Source: Lactuca virosa (lineage: Eukaryota > Streptophyta > Magnoliopsida > Asterales > Asteraceae). From it: DNA of 64,000 bases. The stretch covers positions 177,161,335 to 177,225,334 of the forward strand of contig CAKMRJ010000001.1 of NCBI GenBank assembly GCA_928212115.1, given 5' to 3'. Within the stretch, counting starts at the first letter, position 1, and each line of letters opens with the position of its first letter. Of this stretch, positions 12,120 through 23,681 are shown in pieces. The notes under the pieces were generated by a model that saw nothing but the letters and a program-made list of their open reading frames with translations, was not told the origin of the DNA and made no database searches. The position numbers and the translations under genes are program-made.

Positions 12120-12395
12120 AAATAGGGTAGGTTTGGGGATATGTTGATATATAGTTAGGGGTGTGGGTATGATTGAGAGTGAGTCTGAAAGGTGATATGG
12201 ATAGTTTGATATCGGGTAGGGCTAGGGGTATGTTAATATGATGTTAGGGGTGGGGGTATGGTCGGGAGTAGGTTTGATAGGGGATGGGGATAGGTTGATA
12301 TAGGATAGGGTTGGGGATAGGTTGATATAGGGTTAGGGCTGGGGATATGTTGATAGGGTTAGGGGTGGGAATATGTTGATATGGGTTAGGGTAGG
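12120..12395. repeat. Imperfect ~30-bp array rich in GGGTTAGGG
   Basis: Loose tandem repeats combining TTGATATAGGGTTAGGG and GGTGGGGATATG. The G-rich strand is uninterrupted for about 275 bp. The units are too irregular to be telomeric repeats. Confidence 0.6.
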
Positions 12396-13838
12396 TTTGT
12401 ATGCATGTATGTATTTTTTGTTAGGCATTAATTTCCTTGATACTTTATTCCAACATTTGTTGTGTAGGCCTTCAAACTTTGTTAATATTTTGGCTCTTTA
12501 GCAATTATGTATTAGAAAAATCATTATTTAGGCCTTGAAACATTGTTCAACAAGCTACCTTATGGTAATTGGCTATTTCATTTTCAGGTTGTGTTACATC
12601 TAATACACATATAGACTTAGGGCACAACATCGGTATCGTTATCATCTAATTCGATTCATACGTACTCTAACCATATCAACATATCATATATGTACCAACC
12701 AACCCATCCACCCCCACCCCTAGGACCACATACATACCCCTACGTACGAACACACTCTTTCAAAACCTCAATCGGGTTTGGTTTGAAATGTTGTTTTTCA
12801 AATTGAATATTTTTGTTGTTTTAAAATTGTATGTACATATGCAAAGATGTGTCATCCCCTAATGCTAATTACTTATGTTTTAAGGCCATTTGAAAATGGC
12901 TATATGATTATTTCAAATATTGATGGTTTAAACTTGATATTTTTTATATTGTCAAAAACACTTACTTTTACATTATTGTTATTTTTTAGATGTCATAACA
13001 CTTTTTAAAGAAGCCTCCCCATTCTTCCCAAAAATATACATGAGACATGGATTATAATCAATATCATTGTCCAAGTTTTGTCTCCCGATTTCTGATTTAT
13101 GAAGATCGATTTAGACTACCAATTGAACACATCAATTCAGTCCAGGCTTGGCCAAGTGCTTTAGATGTCGACATCAACTCATCGAGGGGCCCACAGATAT
13201 CGCTTTTTCCCATTAGGAAAAAAGGAACGGATAAATTCAACTTATATGCTTGCACTATTCACTCATCAAATCACGCACAATAATACGTTTTATAACATCA
13301 AGTTGCTGATGTGTTTACGTATTATAAATGTAGTTACTGACTTGCAAACAACAACTCATATATCTCCGTTTCAAGAATATAAGATATTATTTGTCTCAAA
13401 ATTACTCGTGATAAAAACCATGAAGTAATTCTATGAGCGTGGGTTTATCGAATACTGAAAATTCTCATGTTCAAAGTACTCATGAACATTATAGCAAAAC
13501 CATTGCTATGTCTAATCTCCATAGATAATCTACAATTCAATTCATGACGGTCTTAATTCGCTACTTACTTCCAAAAGTACGAGTGAATGTAGATGTTTGA
13601 ATAATCCAATTATTTAGAAAGTAAAACATGCGAAGTGAAACACAATAATAACCTAACTAACTATGGTCTCAAAACTATTGAATATAAATAAAACTCTTAT
13701 TATTTAATCACCATAAACATCAGTCATGCCATGTTATAAACATGCATACTATGTCTCTCTATGGTCCTTCTTTTGTAAATAGATCGATTGGACACTATTC
13801 CAATGATGCATATTTCACAATTTCAAATTCTTGGTACT

Positions 13839-15060
13839 TGTGACAACCCGAAACTTTTTCCGTGAACGTTAGCCGATTTCCGTTAAATAAAGTTTGAATT
13901 TTGTTTTGTTCCGTCAAATTCTCATAGCTTGGAAAAGCAGTTATTTATATAATTAAATTTTATGTAAGAGTCGGAACCAAAATCAAGCGAAAACCTAAGT
14001 TTCTTCGAAAATCAGTAAAAATCAGCCTGACTGGTGTTCACGGTCGTAAACCCATTCACGGTTGGTGGACCCCCACCACAGACCATACACCCAGCCTATA
14101 TATATGTGCTCATACCCGTCATTTACACTTTTCTGGCCAAAGAGTCAACCATTCTCTCTCTAACCTCCCAAACGCAAACTCAAGAATACCCCCCTTTACT
14201 TCCGAAAATCATCAAAAATCACCTTTGGGTGTTGTTGTGGAGCCTCTAAAACGCATTTTTCATCAAATCAAGCATTGTTGTTCTTGATTTCACGGCCGTA
14301 CACCCTTCAAATCTTCAAATCTTCAAAGGCCGAAATCAGTTCACGGCCGTGAACCCTTCAAACCTTCATATTTCTTCAAGAACACTGATCACGACCGTAA
14401 ACCATTCAAGAGGTTGTTCACGGCCGAAAACCTCCCCAAGTCGTGAACTTGGCTGAAAATCTGCTTTTTACACTTCGATCAAGTCTTGGTAACATTCCTT
14501 AACCAAAAACAAGTGTTTTTCAACACTATAATTAATGGTTTCGCTAATAATACGCATATATGTATTTAATTATTATTAGGATCCCGTTAAGTGCCGCGAA
14601 TATCAACTCGAGGGTCTTCGTTTCCAGTCTCGTTGTCCGGCACATCCACGCAACCAACTGTGAGTTCATACCCCTATATTTTCCAAGCTTTTTAATGTTT
14701 TAGGGGGGGGGGATATAAGTAAAACACAAGAAATTGGTGTTTTAAAATATAATTTGGTTTATTATATTTTCTTATCGTTAACACACATTTGAACGTAGAA
14801 CTTATTAATCATGACGAACATTGTTACTACTAGACTTACGAACAATTTTACAATCACTTAAGATACAAACTTTACAAATATAGTTTTCTAACAAGGATAC
14901 ATGTTAATAACAAAAAGGAATTTTTCATAGTATTATTCGTCAATTCGTTGAGAGAACTACATTGTGAGACACGACTTCTGGAGGGAGAGCATGAGTTTGT
15001 GTATAGATTTATACGGGACTGACAATCCCGCACCTTGACTATTAGCTACAGTCAACCGAG
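13839..15060 (+). repeat. LTR fragment E (plus-oriented)
   Basis: It starts TGTGACAACCCGAAAC, the same LTR start as L3. The order of landmarks agrees with L2/L3: palindrome-type CACGGCCGTGAAC repeats (14030-14440), a TATATATA box (14099-14106), an acceptor-like TTATTAG before GGATCCCGTTAAG (14575), a donor-like GTGAGTTCATACCCC (14660), a G-run (14704) and the GAGTTTGTGTATAGA block (14993). It ends in the inverted-repeat junction with L1; the 3' half of the LTR is missing. Confidence 0.65.
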
Positions 15061-15110
15061 GGTGTCAACCCCGTATATATCTACACACAATTACCTCGCT
15101 CTCCCTCCAG
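14978..15110. repeat. Large inverted repeat at an LTR-LTR head-on junction
   Basis: The left arm (14978-15022, starting CTGGAGGGAGAGC) and the right arm (15061-15110, ending GCTCTCCCTCCAG) are inverted copies of about 45 nt with a 38-nt spacer. The left arm is the GTGTATAGATTTATACGG block of a plus-oriented LTR; the right arm is the same block of the minus-oriented L1 LTR. Confidence 0.8.
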
Positions 15111-15329
15111 GAGACTCTGGACAAGACTTCGGTGTATGCTAGGTAGGTACGGCGAAGGAAAGTCTCACAAGAGCCTTAACAGATTTACGTGAACTATGAC
15201 TCCCCTTTACTTGTATAATAAGATAATTATACCTTTAAATAATTATGTGTCCTTTGAAAGTGTGGTTTGTGACATCCAAACTATACCGATTATAGTTTAT
15301 TATGTTTGTTTGTCAAGACAATTTATTTA

Positions 15330-15332
<3 letters not shown>

Positions 15333-15384
<52 letters not shown>
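15333..15384. repeat. (AT)n microsatellite
   Basis: It lies in the L1 3' LTR. The homologous tract in the other LTR is at 43194-43226 and is shorter, so the tract has changed length since insertion. Confidence 0.95.
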
Positions 15385-15387
<3 letters not shown>

Positions 15388-16335
15388 AGCATGTCTAGAT
15401 GTTTTAAAAGTATTTATCATATAAACTTACATCTAACACAAGTATAAGAACTTTTAGTATGATAAAGACAATTTCTAGTTTTTGACTTTTCTGTCCCTGT
15501 TTTTAGAAAAATCATCGTAAGTCAAAATTTGGATCTGTAAACCCTGAAAGTTTGGAAAATGAGTCTACTTTGTTCATCATTTTTATTATAATTTTTAATG
15601 GCCTCAAAATAGTGTGAAAATGTCCATCTTCACAGACTGCTTCGAAATCATTTCTGAAATGATAGGCAATTTTGTAAAAATCACTAAAAATTATAAAAAA
15701 TCATATGAGCGCGTGCGAGTATTCCTTAGAAAGGTATAAACCTGAACTATTTTCATATTAAATAGTTTTTTAAAATATTAAGTTAAAGATGGTCAAAACA
15801 GTCTGTAATCAGACCATAACTTTTCTGTTGAAAGCTGATGTTTAAGTTTAAGTCATACATGTTTGAAACCAACACTCATTTTTGCTATTTTTGAGGGTAT
15901 AACCCATATCCACAAGTTTTCATTCAATATATATGTTAACAAACACATTTCTCATGATTTGTATGAAGTTGTATAAGATAAACTCCATGTTCATGCAAAT
16001 ACCCAAAAGTTGAACACATTACACACCAGTACATGCTCCTATCCATTGGTTAAACGAGAATTGACTTGTATCCCCCGCAACAAGTATGAAAAACACGAAA
16101 AATAATGGGGTATGAAGCTCACCTTGGTTGATTTCGAGTGGTAGAAGAAGAAGGAAGAAGTTGTGTAGTTTGAGGAGGTGCTCGAAAATGGTTGATGTTC
16201 AAGAAGCTACACATGGAATTAGGTGTGTAAATGGAATGATTCTAGCATAACCATGTGAAAAATCTCTTAAGTGTTGCAAGAAGCTTACCAATTTCTTGGT
16301 TGTTAGGAAAAAGTCCCTTGGTTGAGGCACTTCAC

Positions 16336-16340
<5 letters not shown>

Positions 16341-16368
<28 letters not shown>
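16341..16368. repeat. (AG)n microsatellite
   Basis: Fourteen AG units in the L1 3' LTR. The other LTR (near 44166) has only about four. Confidence 0.95.
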
Positions 16369-16372
<4 letters not shown>

Positions 16373-17164
16373 GAGGATATTTTGAGTGAAGTTGGAAGTA
16401 AAGTGTCTAGTGTGTGTGTTGGTGTGATGATCGGACGATCATATAGGAGAGAGGGAAGAGATTGAATTTTTGTGGCCTTGAGATATGTTGGATAATTATA
16501 CAAGTGCTTAGATGTATGTTGCCTAATTACCTAGTTATTTGATGTACAAAAGTGAGGTGTCAACATTTCTTTGCATGTCTTTTTTTTTGTTCAAACCCCA
16601 AGCGAACAAAGGGGCTTCAGATTTTAAGGGTGACCGAGAACACCCTAGCTCCATTAAGGGTTGCGGTTTTTGGAGAGTATGAATGGCTTTTGGGCTTGGT
16701 TTGGGTCCTAAAAGGGTTTTCGGTCCAATTGGAGGCCCAAAAGAAAAGTGTTCGGCCCAATAGGTGTTTTCGGCCCAAGGAAAGCCCAAACAAAATGAGT
16801 TTTGCGGCCTAATATGGCCCAATGAAGGATTTTCGGCCCAATGAGGCCCAAAGGAATTCTCTCGGCCCAATATGGTTTCAAGGAAGGAGTTTTCTGCCCA
16901 AAAGGCCCAATGAAGAGTTATCGGCCCAATGGAAGGTGCAATAGAAGTTTTCGACCCATTATTGCCCAAGAGAGAGGTTTTGGGCTCGTATGAGGCTATT
17001 TCAAACTTGAATCATAATGTATGTACATATGAACTTAAATAACATTGTAGTTTTAATTTCAGTATCTTGATGAAATAGGGTTACATAGAAGGAATGGTTT
17101 CGTACAAGAAGTCTAAATCTCAACCCTAATTTACTGGTTGTGACATCAGCCCCCCGTTTAAGGG

Positions 17165-17181
17165 AATTTCGTCCCGAAATT
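17165..17181 (-). other. Conserved 17-nt inverted repeat before the PPT (L1)
   Basis: AATTTCGTCCCGAAATT on the + strand. The reverse complement is identical to the copies at 31292 (L3) and 37163 (L2). It lies 20 bases upstream of the 3' LTR in element orientation. Confidence 0.8.
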
Positions 17182-17261
17182 CGCTCTAAAGCAACTCTCA
17201 AGTACTAGGGAAAAGATGTGGGTATCTCGGTTTTGTCTAGTCTCTTCGTTCCTAGGAGGAT

Positions 17262-17790
17262 TTAGGTCCTTGTTTGGTGTTCCAGCGGTCCTTCACTACT
17301 GGCATTTGACCTTGCTCTTTTGGTTTCCCGGTCTATTACTTCTATGGGTTCTTTGACGAAATGGTGGTGTTCTTCTACCTCAATCTCATCAAGTGGAACA
17401 ACGAGAGTTTCGCCAGGTAGGCCTTTCTTTAGATTGGATGCATGAATGACAAGGCATACATTGCTGAGTTCAGGCGGTAGTTGGAGTTTATAAGCCACCG
17501 GACCAATCCTAGCAGGGACTTCCAGGGTCCGATGTATCTCGAGTTCAATTTCCAATGCGTTTCCAAGTGTATCATTCTTTTTCCAAAGGAGAGACCGTTA
17601 GCAACACGCATCTATCACTTACTTGCATAACTCTTTTGTCAGTTTCTAGATACTTCTAGTTGTGCTCGAATTTGGGTGATCTCTTCGGTTGTCTCTCTGA
17701 TGGTCTCGGGCTGGTGACAGTGACGTCGGGTACTTGCCCTTTGGCTAGCTGTGTGTTGGTTATCTCAGCCCAACACAGGGGGAGGTATTC
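17262..17790 (-). pseudogene. L1 pol C-terminal relic (integrase tail, chromodomain start)
   Basis: The segment reads, with at least one frameshift and a stop, like the integrase C-terminal region of L3. Traces of TQLAKGQVPD and EEITQIRAQLE are followed by RYIGPW (about 17550) and, in another frame, RIGPVAYKLQLPPELSNV. Then come ASNLKKGLPGETLVVPLDEIEV and VIDRETK, where L3 has the corresponding segment ending in VEIMDREVK. The chromodomain proper (W-x-x-RGPEFTWE) is not intact. Integration and RT functions are absent. Confidence 0.75.
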
Positions 17791-18446
17791 ATTTGCGTCC
17801 TATATGGTGAGGTGAATGGGTGGTCGTGGCTAATGAGGATCGTGTACCCGACGCCCCACAAGTAGTGTCTCTAAACCTTAAGGCGGATACTATTGTCACC
17901 AAAGTTAAGGTTGTGTGTGATGTAGTTGGCCTTACAATTCTTAGGTTGTCTTGGGAGTTTCTTTCTACGGGATTCTGAGCTAGTGGGATGTCGACCTTCG
18001 CTTGTTTCTTAAAGTTGGTCGAATAAGTCTTCGATTCGGGATAGGGGATATCTATCCTTGTGGATGGGTTCGTTTGACTCTTAGTAGTCAGTAGTCCTAT
18101 GGTCAATTAGCATTTCCTCTTTATGAGTTGGATGGGAGCTCTCTGAGGTTCAAGTCTTGGTATGATAATTCCCATACTTGTTGGACCGTTCCATGGATCG
18201 GACACTTTTTGTGTTTATGTTGGTGCTAAGTGGCCTTGGGGATTTGGCTATCGGAATGGCTCCAAGAGTTGAGTCGATTCCGAACTCAACTTGGCATATA
18301 GGTGATATGTCCGAAAGGCCTTCTAGGAACTACTTCGGAAAGGTTATAAGTCTCTAGGTTACCATTGACGTCTTTTGCTCCTTGTTTCTTATTTCTATTG
18401 TGGGTCAGGAAAAAGTGTGGTACCTCTTACATAGATACTTCTGAGT
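17791..18446. other. Unassigned interior of L1
   Basis: It occupies the place of RT, RNase H and most of integrase, but no motif from these domains is readable on either strand. It is probably a deletion scar with heavily mutated remains. Confidence 0.4.
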
Positions 18447-19265
18447 CTAGATGCATAGGATGGTTCGAAGGTTTGTGTCGGGTTTGTCGCTATAGATAAC
18501 ACGAGTTTCGTTATTTAGTGAGCTAAGCCAAACGGTTTCTTGTAATGTATGATGTGGATTTGGCGAGGGTTCATCTAAAATATGAAAATAGTCGCGTTCG
18601 AATTTTCTATTGTTACTGACACTAGGTCGTCTTAGAAGGAATGTTTGCTTAGAGCTTAGAGTGCATCCTAGGTGTGTGTTGATGGTGGTCTTAGTTTTTC
18701 CCTTAATTGTCTCTACCGGGAATATTTTTACGAATGTTTGAGGGTTTCGATTTAGTATGCAATTATACTTCATGACTTATGAGTCTCCTTTTTGTACCTC
18801 TATTGCAAAGTACGCATGTGTAATGAGTTTGTTGGGAAGAAGCGTACCGGTAATCGCAGTAGGGTCTGTCGTTGTCTCTTCATGTTCTATGCTTCCGACG
18901 TTTCGGACATTTTTTTTCTTAATCCTTGGACACTCCCTCTTGAAATCCCCCGCCTCCCCACATTCGTAGCATGTCTGACTTCTCCTAACATTAACGGCTG
19001 GGGTGGCTCGTCGGGTTGGTGTTCTACAACAGCGATTGGTATGCCCTTTTCTGTTGCACTTCTTGAAGTGCAGCTTTCGACAAGATCCTTGGTGATGGAA
19101 GTTGCACTTGTGGCATTTTGGGAGGCTTCCGGCATATGATTTTCTCGGTGTTGAGGTAGTAGGGTCAGTGGGGGTATGGGCTGCTACAACTTGTGGCCTT
19201 TTGGTAGGTCCTTGAGTCGAACTGCTCCCTTTCCCGTTCCAGGACTTTTGTTTCTTGTTCTTGGG
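18447..19265 (-). pseudogene. L1 gag nucleocapsid and protease relic
   Basis: On the minus strand from 19265, a basic stretch is followed by YAGSLPKCHKCNFHHQG (compare YAGTLPKCGKCNYHHTG in L2), then a knuckle at 18971-18927 reading CYECGEAGDFKREC. The knuckle's zinc-binding His is Asp here. Further down, a stop and a gap replace the protease active site. A later fragment, RVIYSDKPDTNLRTILCI (about 18500), matches the L3 segment VVYGDKPGTNLRIISSI just after protease. The gag reading frame is interrupted by L2 at its upstream edge. Confidence 0.75.
19261..19265. repeat. Target-site duplication of L2 (left)
   Basis: TTGGG, repeated at 40713-40717 on the other side of L2. A 5-bp duplication is usual for LTR-element integration. 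Confidence 0.95.
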
Positions 19266-19466
19266 TGTCGCAACCCGAAAAAAACAATTTTGCTTTTAAA
19301 TTCACAGTCAGCCAACTCAACTGAGTGTCAGACTTATTGGAAATGAGTCCTAGTCTGCTTAAAGGTCATTCTAAGGAGTTTTAAACCAAGTACACTTAAG
19401 GAAGGAGTGTAAGAATGTACCTGCTAGAGACATTATGCAACACTAAAGCCCTAAACTCCAACATGT

Positions 19467-19545
19467 GGAGTTTACGGCCGTAAACATGGAGTTTACGACC
19501 GTAAACATGGAGTTTACGGCCGTAAACCCAATCCTGGCCGTAAAC
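19467..19545. repeat. Cluster of GTTTACGGCCGTAAAC palindromes
   Basis: Four tandem or near-tandem copies of a perfect or near-perfect 16-bp palindrome with spacing of about 21 bp, directly upstream of the TATA box. Further copies are at 20070-20240 and in the L2 3' LTR (37398-37480, 37998-38190). Related copies occur in L3 5' LTR (22925-23130). Confidence 0.9.
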
Positions 19546-19552
19546 CCAAGAG

Positions 19553-19559
19553 TATATAG
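19553..19559 (+). promoter_or_regulatory. TATA box of the L2 5' LTR
   Basis: TATATAG, duplicated in the 3' LTR at 37484-37490, just downstream of the palindrome cluster. Transcription would start about 30 bp further on. L3 has TATATATATG in the same relative place (22418-22427). Confidence 0.55.
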
Positions 19560-20480
19560 GTGGTCCTTGATCATTTTCAGCCATTTCTCACATTCCAACC
19601 TCAAGAACACTCCTATTCTCTCTCAACTATCATCCCGATCTTCACTCGAGATCTTCAAAAACGTAAGTGTTCTTTCCTAGATTTTTTGTTACACTTCATC
19701 TCCTAGTCACACTCTTTGATCTCATCCAAGAAAACATCCATTTTGACTAGATCTTCAAATCTTCAAGTTTCACCAAGAACACCAAGAACACACACTAGTG
19801 TTCTTGGACAAAATCGACCATTTCAAGCCTCTACATCGTAAGTACACTTCCCTATACTTGATATCCAGTTAAGGTTCGTGCTTGGGACCTTTAAAACATC
19901 AAGAATGAAGGACCAAAAGGAGTTTACGGTCAAGCAATCTCCCTTGACCGTAAACCCCTATAAGTGTGTCATTTGAGCCTTAAACACTTCCTAAGGCTTG
20001 GACTTGAGGCTAGAACACTCCCAGGTGCTTTGAAAGACCTTAAACCACACCCACTTCATAATGTCCATGAGTTTACGGCCGTAAACCCCTTTGGGCCGTA
20101 AACTCATCAAAAGCCTTCAATGGGTTGGCCTTTTTCATACTAGTGTAGAGTAAAATTCCCTCAAGCTTCCCTAGCATTCAAACCACAATTATGCAACTTT
20201 GACCATGATTTTATGGCCGTAAACTCCCTTGGCCGTAAACTCAGAACCGTAAACACCAAACCATGGCCTTAAACACTCTTTAGTTGAATCACATGTGATT
20301 CCAACACTTGGTCAAAGTGTTTCCTAGTCCCGTGAGGTGTTTCCTTGCATTTGGTTGCTTCTAAACACTATATTTATGTCAATATATGCCATTATATGTC
20401 TTTTAGGACCCGTTAAGTCTCGGGACTTCATTCGTGGAACTTCTCATCCTTACACGCGTATTCGTTGAATCACCCACATC

Positions 20481-20488
20481 AGGTGAGT
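20481..20488 (+). promoter_or_regulatory. Candidate 5' splice site in the L2 LTR leader
   Basis: AGGTGAGT, a near-perfect plant donor (AG/GTGAGT), followed by TCATACCCC. It is preceded 76 bp upstream by an acceptor-like TGTCTTTTAG (20398-20407), so 20408-20482 could be a small leader exon. The same arrangement occurs in L3 (23410-23417) and, partly, in fragment E. Confidence 0.5.
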
Positions 20489-20880
20489 TCATACCCCGAA
20501 ATGAATCTTTTAACTGTTTTAAATGTTTTAAGGGGGGGGAATACAAGTTGAACACAATGATAATTGTGTAATTGGTTGTTTTAAATATTTCAAGAGGATT
20601 ACTTATGTCATTTATAAGTCGTCAAGACATTTCAAAAACTCTTTTAAAGTTATGTTACTTTATAGTTTCACAAAACTCCATTTTTAAAGTATTGGCATAA
20701 CTTGGTAGATAAAAGAGTCTTTTCAATATCAGTTCAAGGAAAACAATAGTAAACTATAATAGGTATAGTTTAGAAATCCAGTTCATGCTAGATACAATAC
20801 ATGATAATATAAAGAGAACCCAGTATAAAGAGAAACAGGGAGGAATACACCATACTAAGTACCGGGAAAAATCACGTTAT

Positions 20881-21275
20881 ATATCTTGCAGGGTTTGCAT
20901 TGACACTGGTACGATTTCACGTACTAGGACTAGCAGGCACGAGGTGATAAACCTAATAATATATCTTGCCGGGTTTGCATTGACACTGGTACGATTTCAC
21001 GTACTAGGACTAGCAGGCACGAGGTGATAAACCTAATAATATATCTTGTCGGGTTTGCATTGACACTGGTACGATTTCACGTACTAGGACTAGCAGGCAC
21101 GAGGTGACAAACCTAATAATATATCTTGCCGGGTTTGCATTGACACTGGTACGATTTCACATACTAGGACTAGCAGGCACGAGGTGACAAACCTAATAAT
21201 ATATCTTGCCGGGTTTGCATTGACACTGGTACGATTTCACGTACCAGGACTAGCAGGCACGAGGTGATAAACCTT
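20881..21275. repeat. 80-bp tandem array, five copies (L2 5' LTR)
   Basis: Exactly 80-bp period (copies begin at 20881, 20961, 21041, 21121, 21201), each with GGTACGATTTCACGTACTAG and GCAGGCACGAGGTG. The 3' LTR has the same five copies at 38815-39207. An open frame through two copies is a by-product. Confidence 0.97.
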
Positions 21276-21634
21276 TAAGTAACCGACTTAGGACTAAAGG
21301 CTACTTTAGACTCCCCGAGGTGTATCGTTCATTTAATACTACCTGGAGTCGGTATTTTATTACTTTATAACCAGCAATGCCATTGCTGAGGTGAAACATT
21401 ATTTTCCCTATTACATTTACTTGTGAACTTCTCACATATTCATTAATGTATAAACTATATTTAGTTAAAGATAGTCTCATTTGGGAAAATACCTACTAAT
21501 ACAAGGAAAGAACACCCATAACATTTGATGCCTTGGTAGAAGGATACGTTTAGTAGAAAGGACCATAATGCTAACCTTATGATTTCCTAATGTATACATC
21601 AAAGGGTACATATATATCAATAGGATCCGACAGG

Positions 21635-21716
21635 TAATAGGATGTGTGCTTTTCGCTTCATTTCCTGTTCCTTGTTTGGTTGTGGGCTTGGAACAGATTT
21701 ACCCAGTCTACTATCT
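21635..21716 (+). other. Hairpin module 1 (L2 5' LTR)
   Basis: Conserved apex at 21664-21685. The inner stem GCTTCA/TGGAAC has one mismatch; the outer TGTGTG pairs imperfectly with the ACCCA side. See the finding on hairpin modules. Confidence 0.6.
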
Positions 21717-22171
21717 ATCCGATTCTAGATATATATGTCCAATATACATTGAGTTATCATGAGGGTACCAGGTATGGGTCAAGTCATAGGACACAGAGTC
21801 AATACACAGTTTTCTAGTTCGGAATACTTTCCAAATCATTTTTACGTATCTTTCACTAAAGTAGAAAATATAGGATTTTCTAAGAGGAACTAGCGAACTT
21901 TTCTAAACAGAAATTACGATTTATTTATATCACTAAAATCTTATGAACTCACCAGCTTAATTGCTGATAAACTCTTTCAAATAACTTGTATTCTTAGGAG
22001 GCTATTAGACAGGTACTCGCACTGGGATCCCGAAGATGGAGCAGTATAGCTTCAAGTCTTGTTTGTTAATTGCTATTGTATTCTATTTTTTGTGAACACA
22101 CACTTTGTAAACACTTTCTTTCAAATGAAATGGTTGTTTATTACTTTGATTACTATGATGTATGTCTTGTG

Positions 22172-22176
22172 ATACT
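22172..22176. repeat. Target-site duplication of L3 (left)
   Basis: ATACT, repeated at 33509-33513. In the uninterrupted L2 3' LTR the same site (near 40652) reads GATACTAAACATG, confirming the insertion point. Confidence 0.97.
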
Positions 22177-23409
22177 TGTGACAACCCGAAATTTCTATTC
22201 TGTGTAACATATCAATTCAATAGAAGTCAAAACAGTTACTGTTAAATTTTCAAACTTTTTGGAATAAGTTTGAGTATTTTAGGATTTACACTTTAGGAGA
22301 TATCAGGAGAGAGGATGCCTTAGGGTTATAGTGCAACACTGTTATCCCTTAATTCCAAGAAATTGGAGTTTACTGCTGGAATAAAATATTTTCAGCCAAA
22401 AACCCAAAAATTTGGAGTATATATATGACACTTAGTCATTTTATATCATTTTTCCAAATTCTCAAGAACAAATATCAAATCCTCTCAAGTATCATCCAAG
22501 TTTTATTCAAGATCTTCAATCTAGTAAGTGTTTCTAGCCCTTTTAAGTTAGTATATCACTTAATCTAGTGATTTAACACACTTCTATCCGTTAGATCTTT
22601 CCAAAAGATCAAATCTTCAAGTTTCACCAAGAACACCAAGAACACACACTAGTATTCTTGGACTATTGGCTCATTTCAAGTTTCTATATTGTAAGTACTT
22701 CTATCCTAGAGTATGTTTAAGCTTGCTACACATCTTTACATGAAGAAAACACAAGGAAACACCAAGATCAAAGGTGTTTACGGTCCAAGAACACCTTGGA
22801 CCGTAAACCCTTCTTAAGGGGCCAAAGTGACCCTAGTCCCTTCCTTAGCCTTGGAAACTAGTCTAGACTTATACCTTAATGTGTTTAGGACTGGAAAACA
22901 TCAAAATACCACCATCCATAGGGGTTTACGGCCGTAAACCCAAAGGGAAATGGTCCTAGGGCCGTAAACTTCAAATAGGAGTGAAATGGTGCCCTAACTT
23001 CTTCCATAGACTTATACTTCAAGTGGAAACACTTCTAAGGACTTAGAAACCTTCAAAAAAAACAAATAGTCAAAGGGGTGTGAGTTTACGGCCGTAAACT
23101 CATGGGTTTACGACCGTAAACTCATGTGGTTATGGTCAAGAAACCGTAAACTCATGAAAGGGGTTCCCTTGAACCCTAAACCCCATAGCTTGGTCCTACA
23201 ACACTTAGATGCAATCCTTGGGACTTATAACACTTATATAAAGTGTTTAACATGTCTTAGGATGTCTTAACTTTATAAATTAGTTGTTTAAAGACTAATT
23301 GAATACATATATGTGTATTTATATGTTAAATAGGATCATTGTGTGTGTACAAGTCTTCACTTGACACCTAGCAATCCTATCTCTTCAGTTCATCCAAACC
23401 ACTCACTAC

Positions 23410-23417
23410 AGGTGAGT
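23410..23417 (+). promoter_or_regulatory. Candidate 5' splice site in the L3 LTR leader
   Basis: CACTACAGGTGAGTTCATACCCC context, the same as L2 (20481) apart from a few upstream bases. It is also kept in the L3 3' LTR at 31889-31896. Confidence 0.5.
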
Positions 23418-23681
23418 TCATACCCCTTAATTAACCTTTTAAATGTTTTTAAATGCCTTTATGGGGGGGATACAAGTTGAACAACTATAGTTATTATATC
23501 AATCACATGTGATTAATAACTACCAAACAAATGGTTTTCTTACTTTTCAAACTGTTTATCAAACTGTTTTACCTCAAACTACTTTACAAACTCTTTTACT
23601 TATCAAATACTTTTACTTAAACTCTTTTAAACTTATATTCTGTGTATCTATATAGATATAGTTATATAAGTAGGATTGAAA

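Larger units (their letters stand above)
11017..13838. other. Non-coding interior after element D
   Basis: No gag or pol is seen. Contents: ACTCGACGAGT palindromes at 11096-11180; three diverged ~105-bp repeats built on CATAACTTGTCCTCAAG (11470-11690); a (TA)n run (11779-11822); a conserved-looking block around 11830-11990 (TTGACTGGTGGAGGGTCG) without an ORF; and a GGGTTAGGG/TTGATAT-rich imperfect array at 12120-12395. It may be a large retrotransposon derivative lacking genes, or several fragments. I cannot assign 12400-13838. Confidence 0.35.
15061..17145 (-). repeat. 3' LTR of L1
   Basis: The LTR end at 17145 (...GGTTGTGACA, then TCAGCCCCCC, the purine tract on the other strand) is firm. 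The other end merges with the inverted-repeat junction. A cluster of CGGCCCAA motifs with variable spacing fills 16740-16980. The minus-strand donor motif AAGGTGAGC is at 16117-16125; its partner in the 5' LTR is at 43942-43950. Confidence 0.75.
19266..22176 (+). repeat. 5' LTR of L2, main part
   Basis: It runs from TGTCGCAACC to the L3 insertion point; the last 57 bp are at 33514-33570. Total LTR length is about 2.97 kb, against 3.51 kb for the 3' LTR. The difference is a block present at 39772-40313 of the 3' LTR and absent here; the junction shares AATCA. Contents in order: GTTTACGGCCGTAAAC palindromes (19470-19540, 20070-20240), a TATA box (19553-19559), leader with splice-like sites, a G-run, five 80-bp repeats and one hairpin module. 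Confidence 0.9.

Noticed and set aside
12120..12395. GGGTTAGGG-rich tract as interstitial telomere sequence
   Set aside because: Plant telomere repeats are TTTAGGG in tight tandem. Here the spacing is irregular and the motif is mixed with GATATG, so it is an unrelated G-rich repeat.
20785..21027. 80-residue open frame in the L2 LTR (also at 38719-38961)
   Set aside because: It spans the 80-bp array and part of the LTR leader, is identical in both LTRs and has no recognisable domain. It is a by-product of the repeat.
20881..21275. Regular 80-bp array as a CRISPR-like array
   Set aside because: Units are nearly identical throughout with no variable spacers, and it lies in an LTR of a plant retrotransposon.
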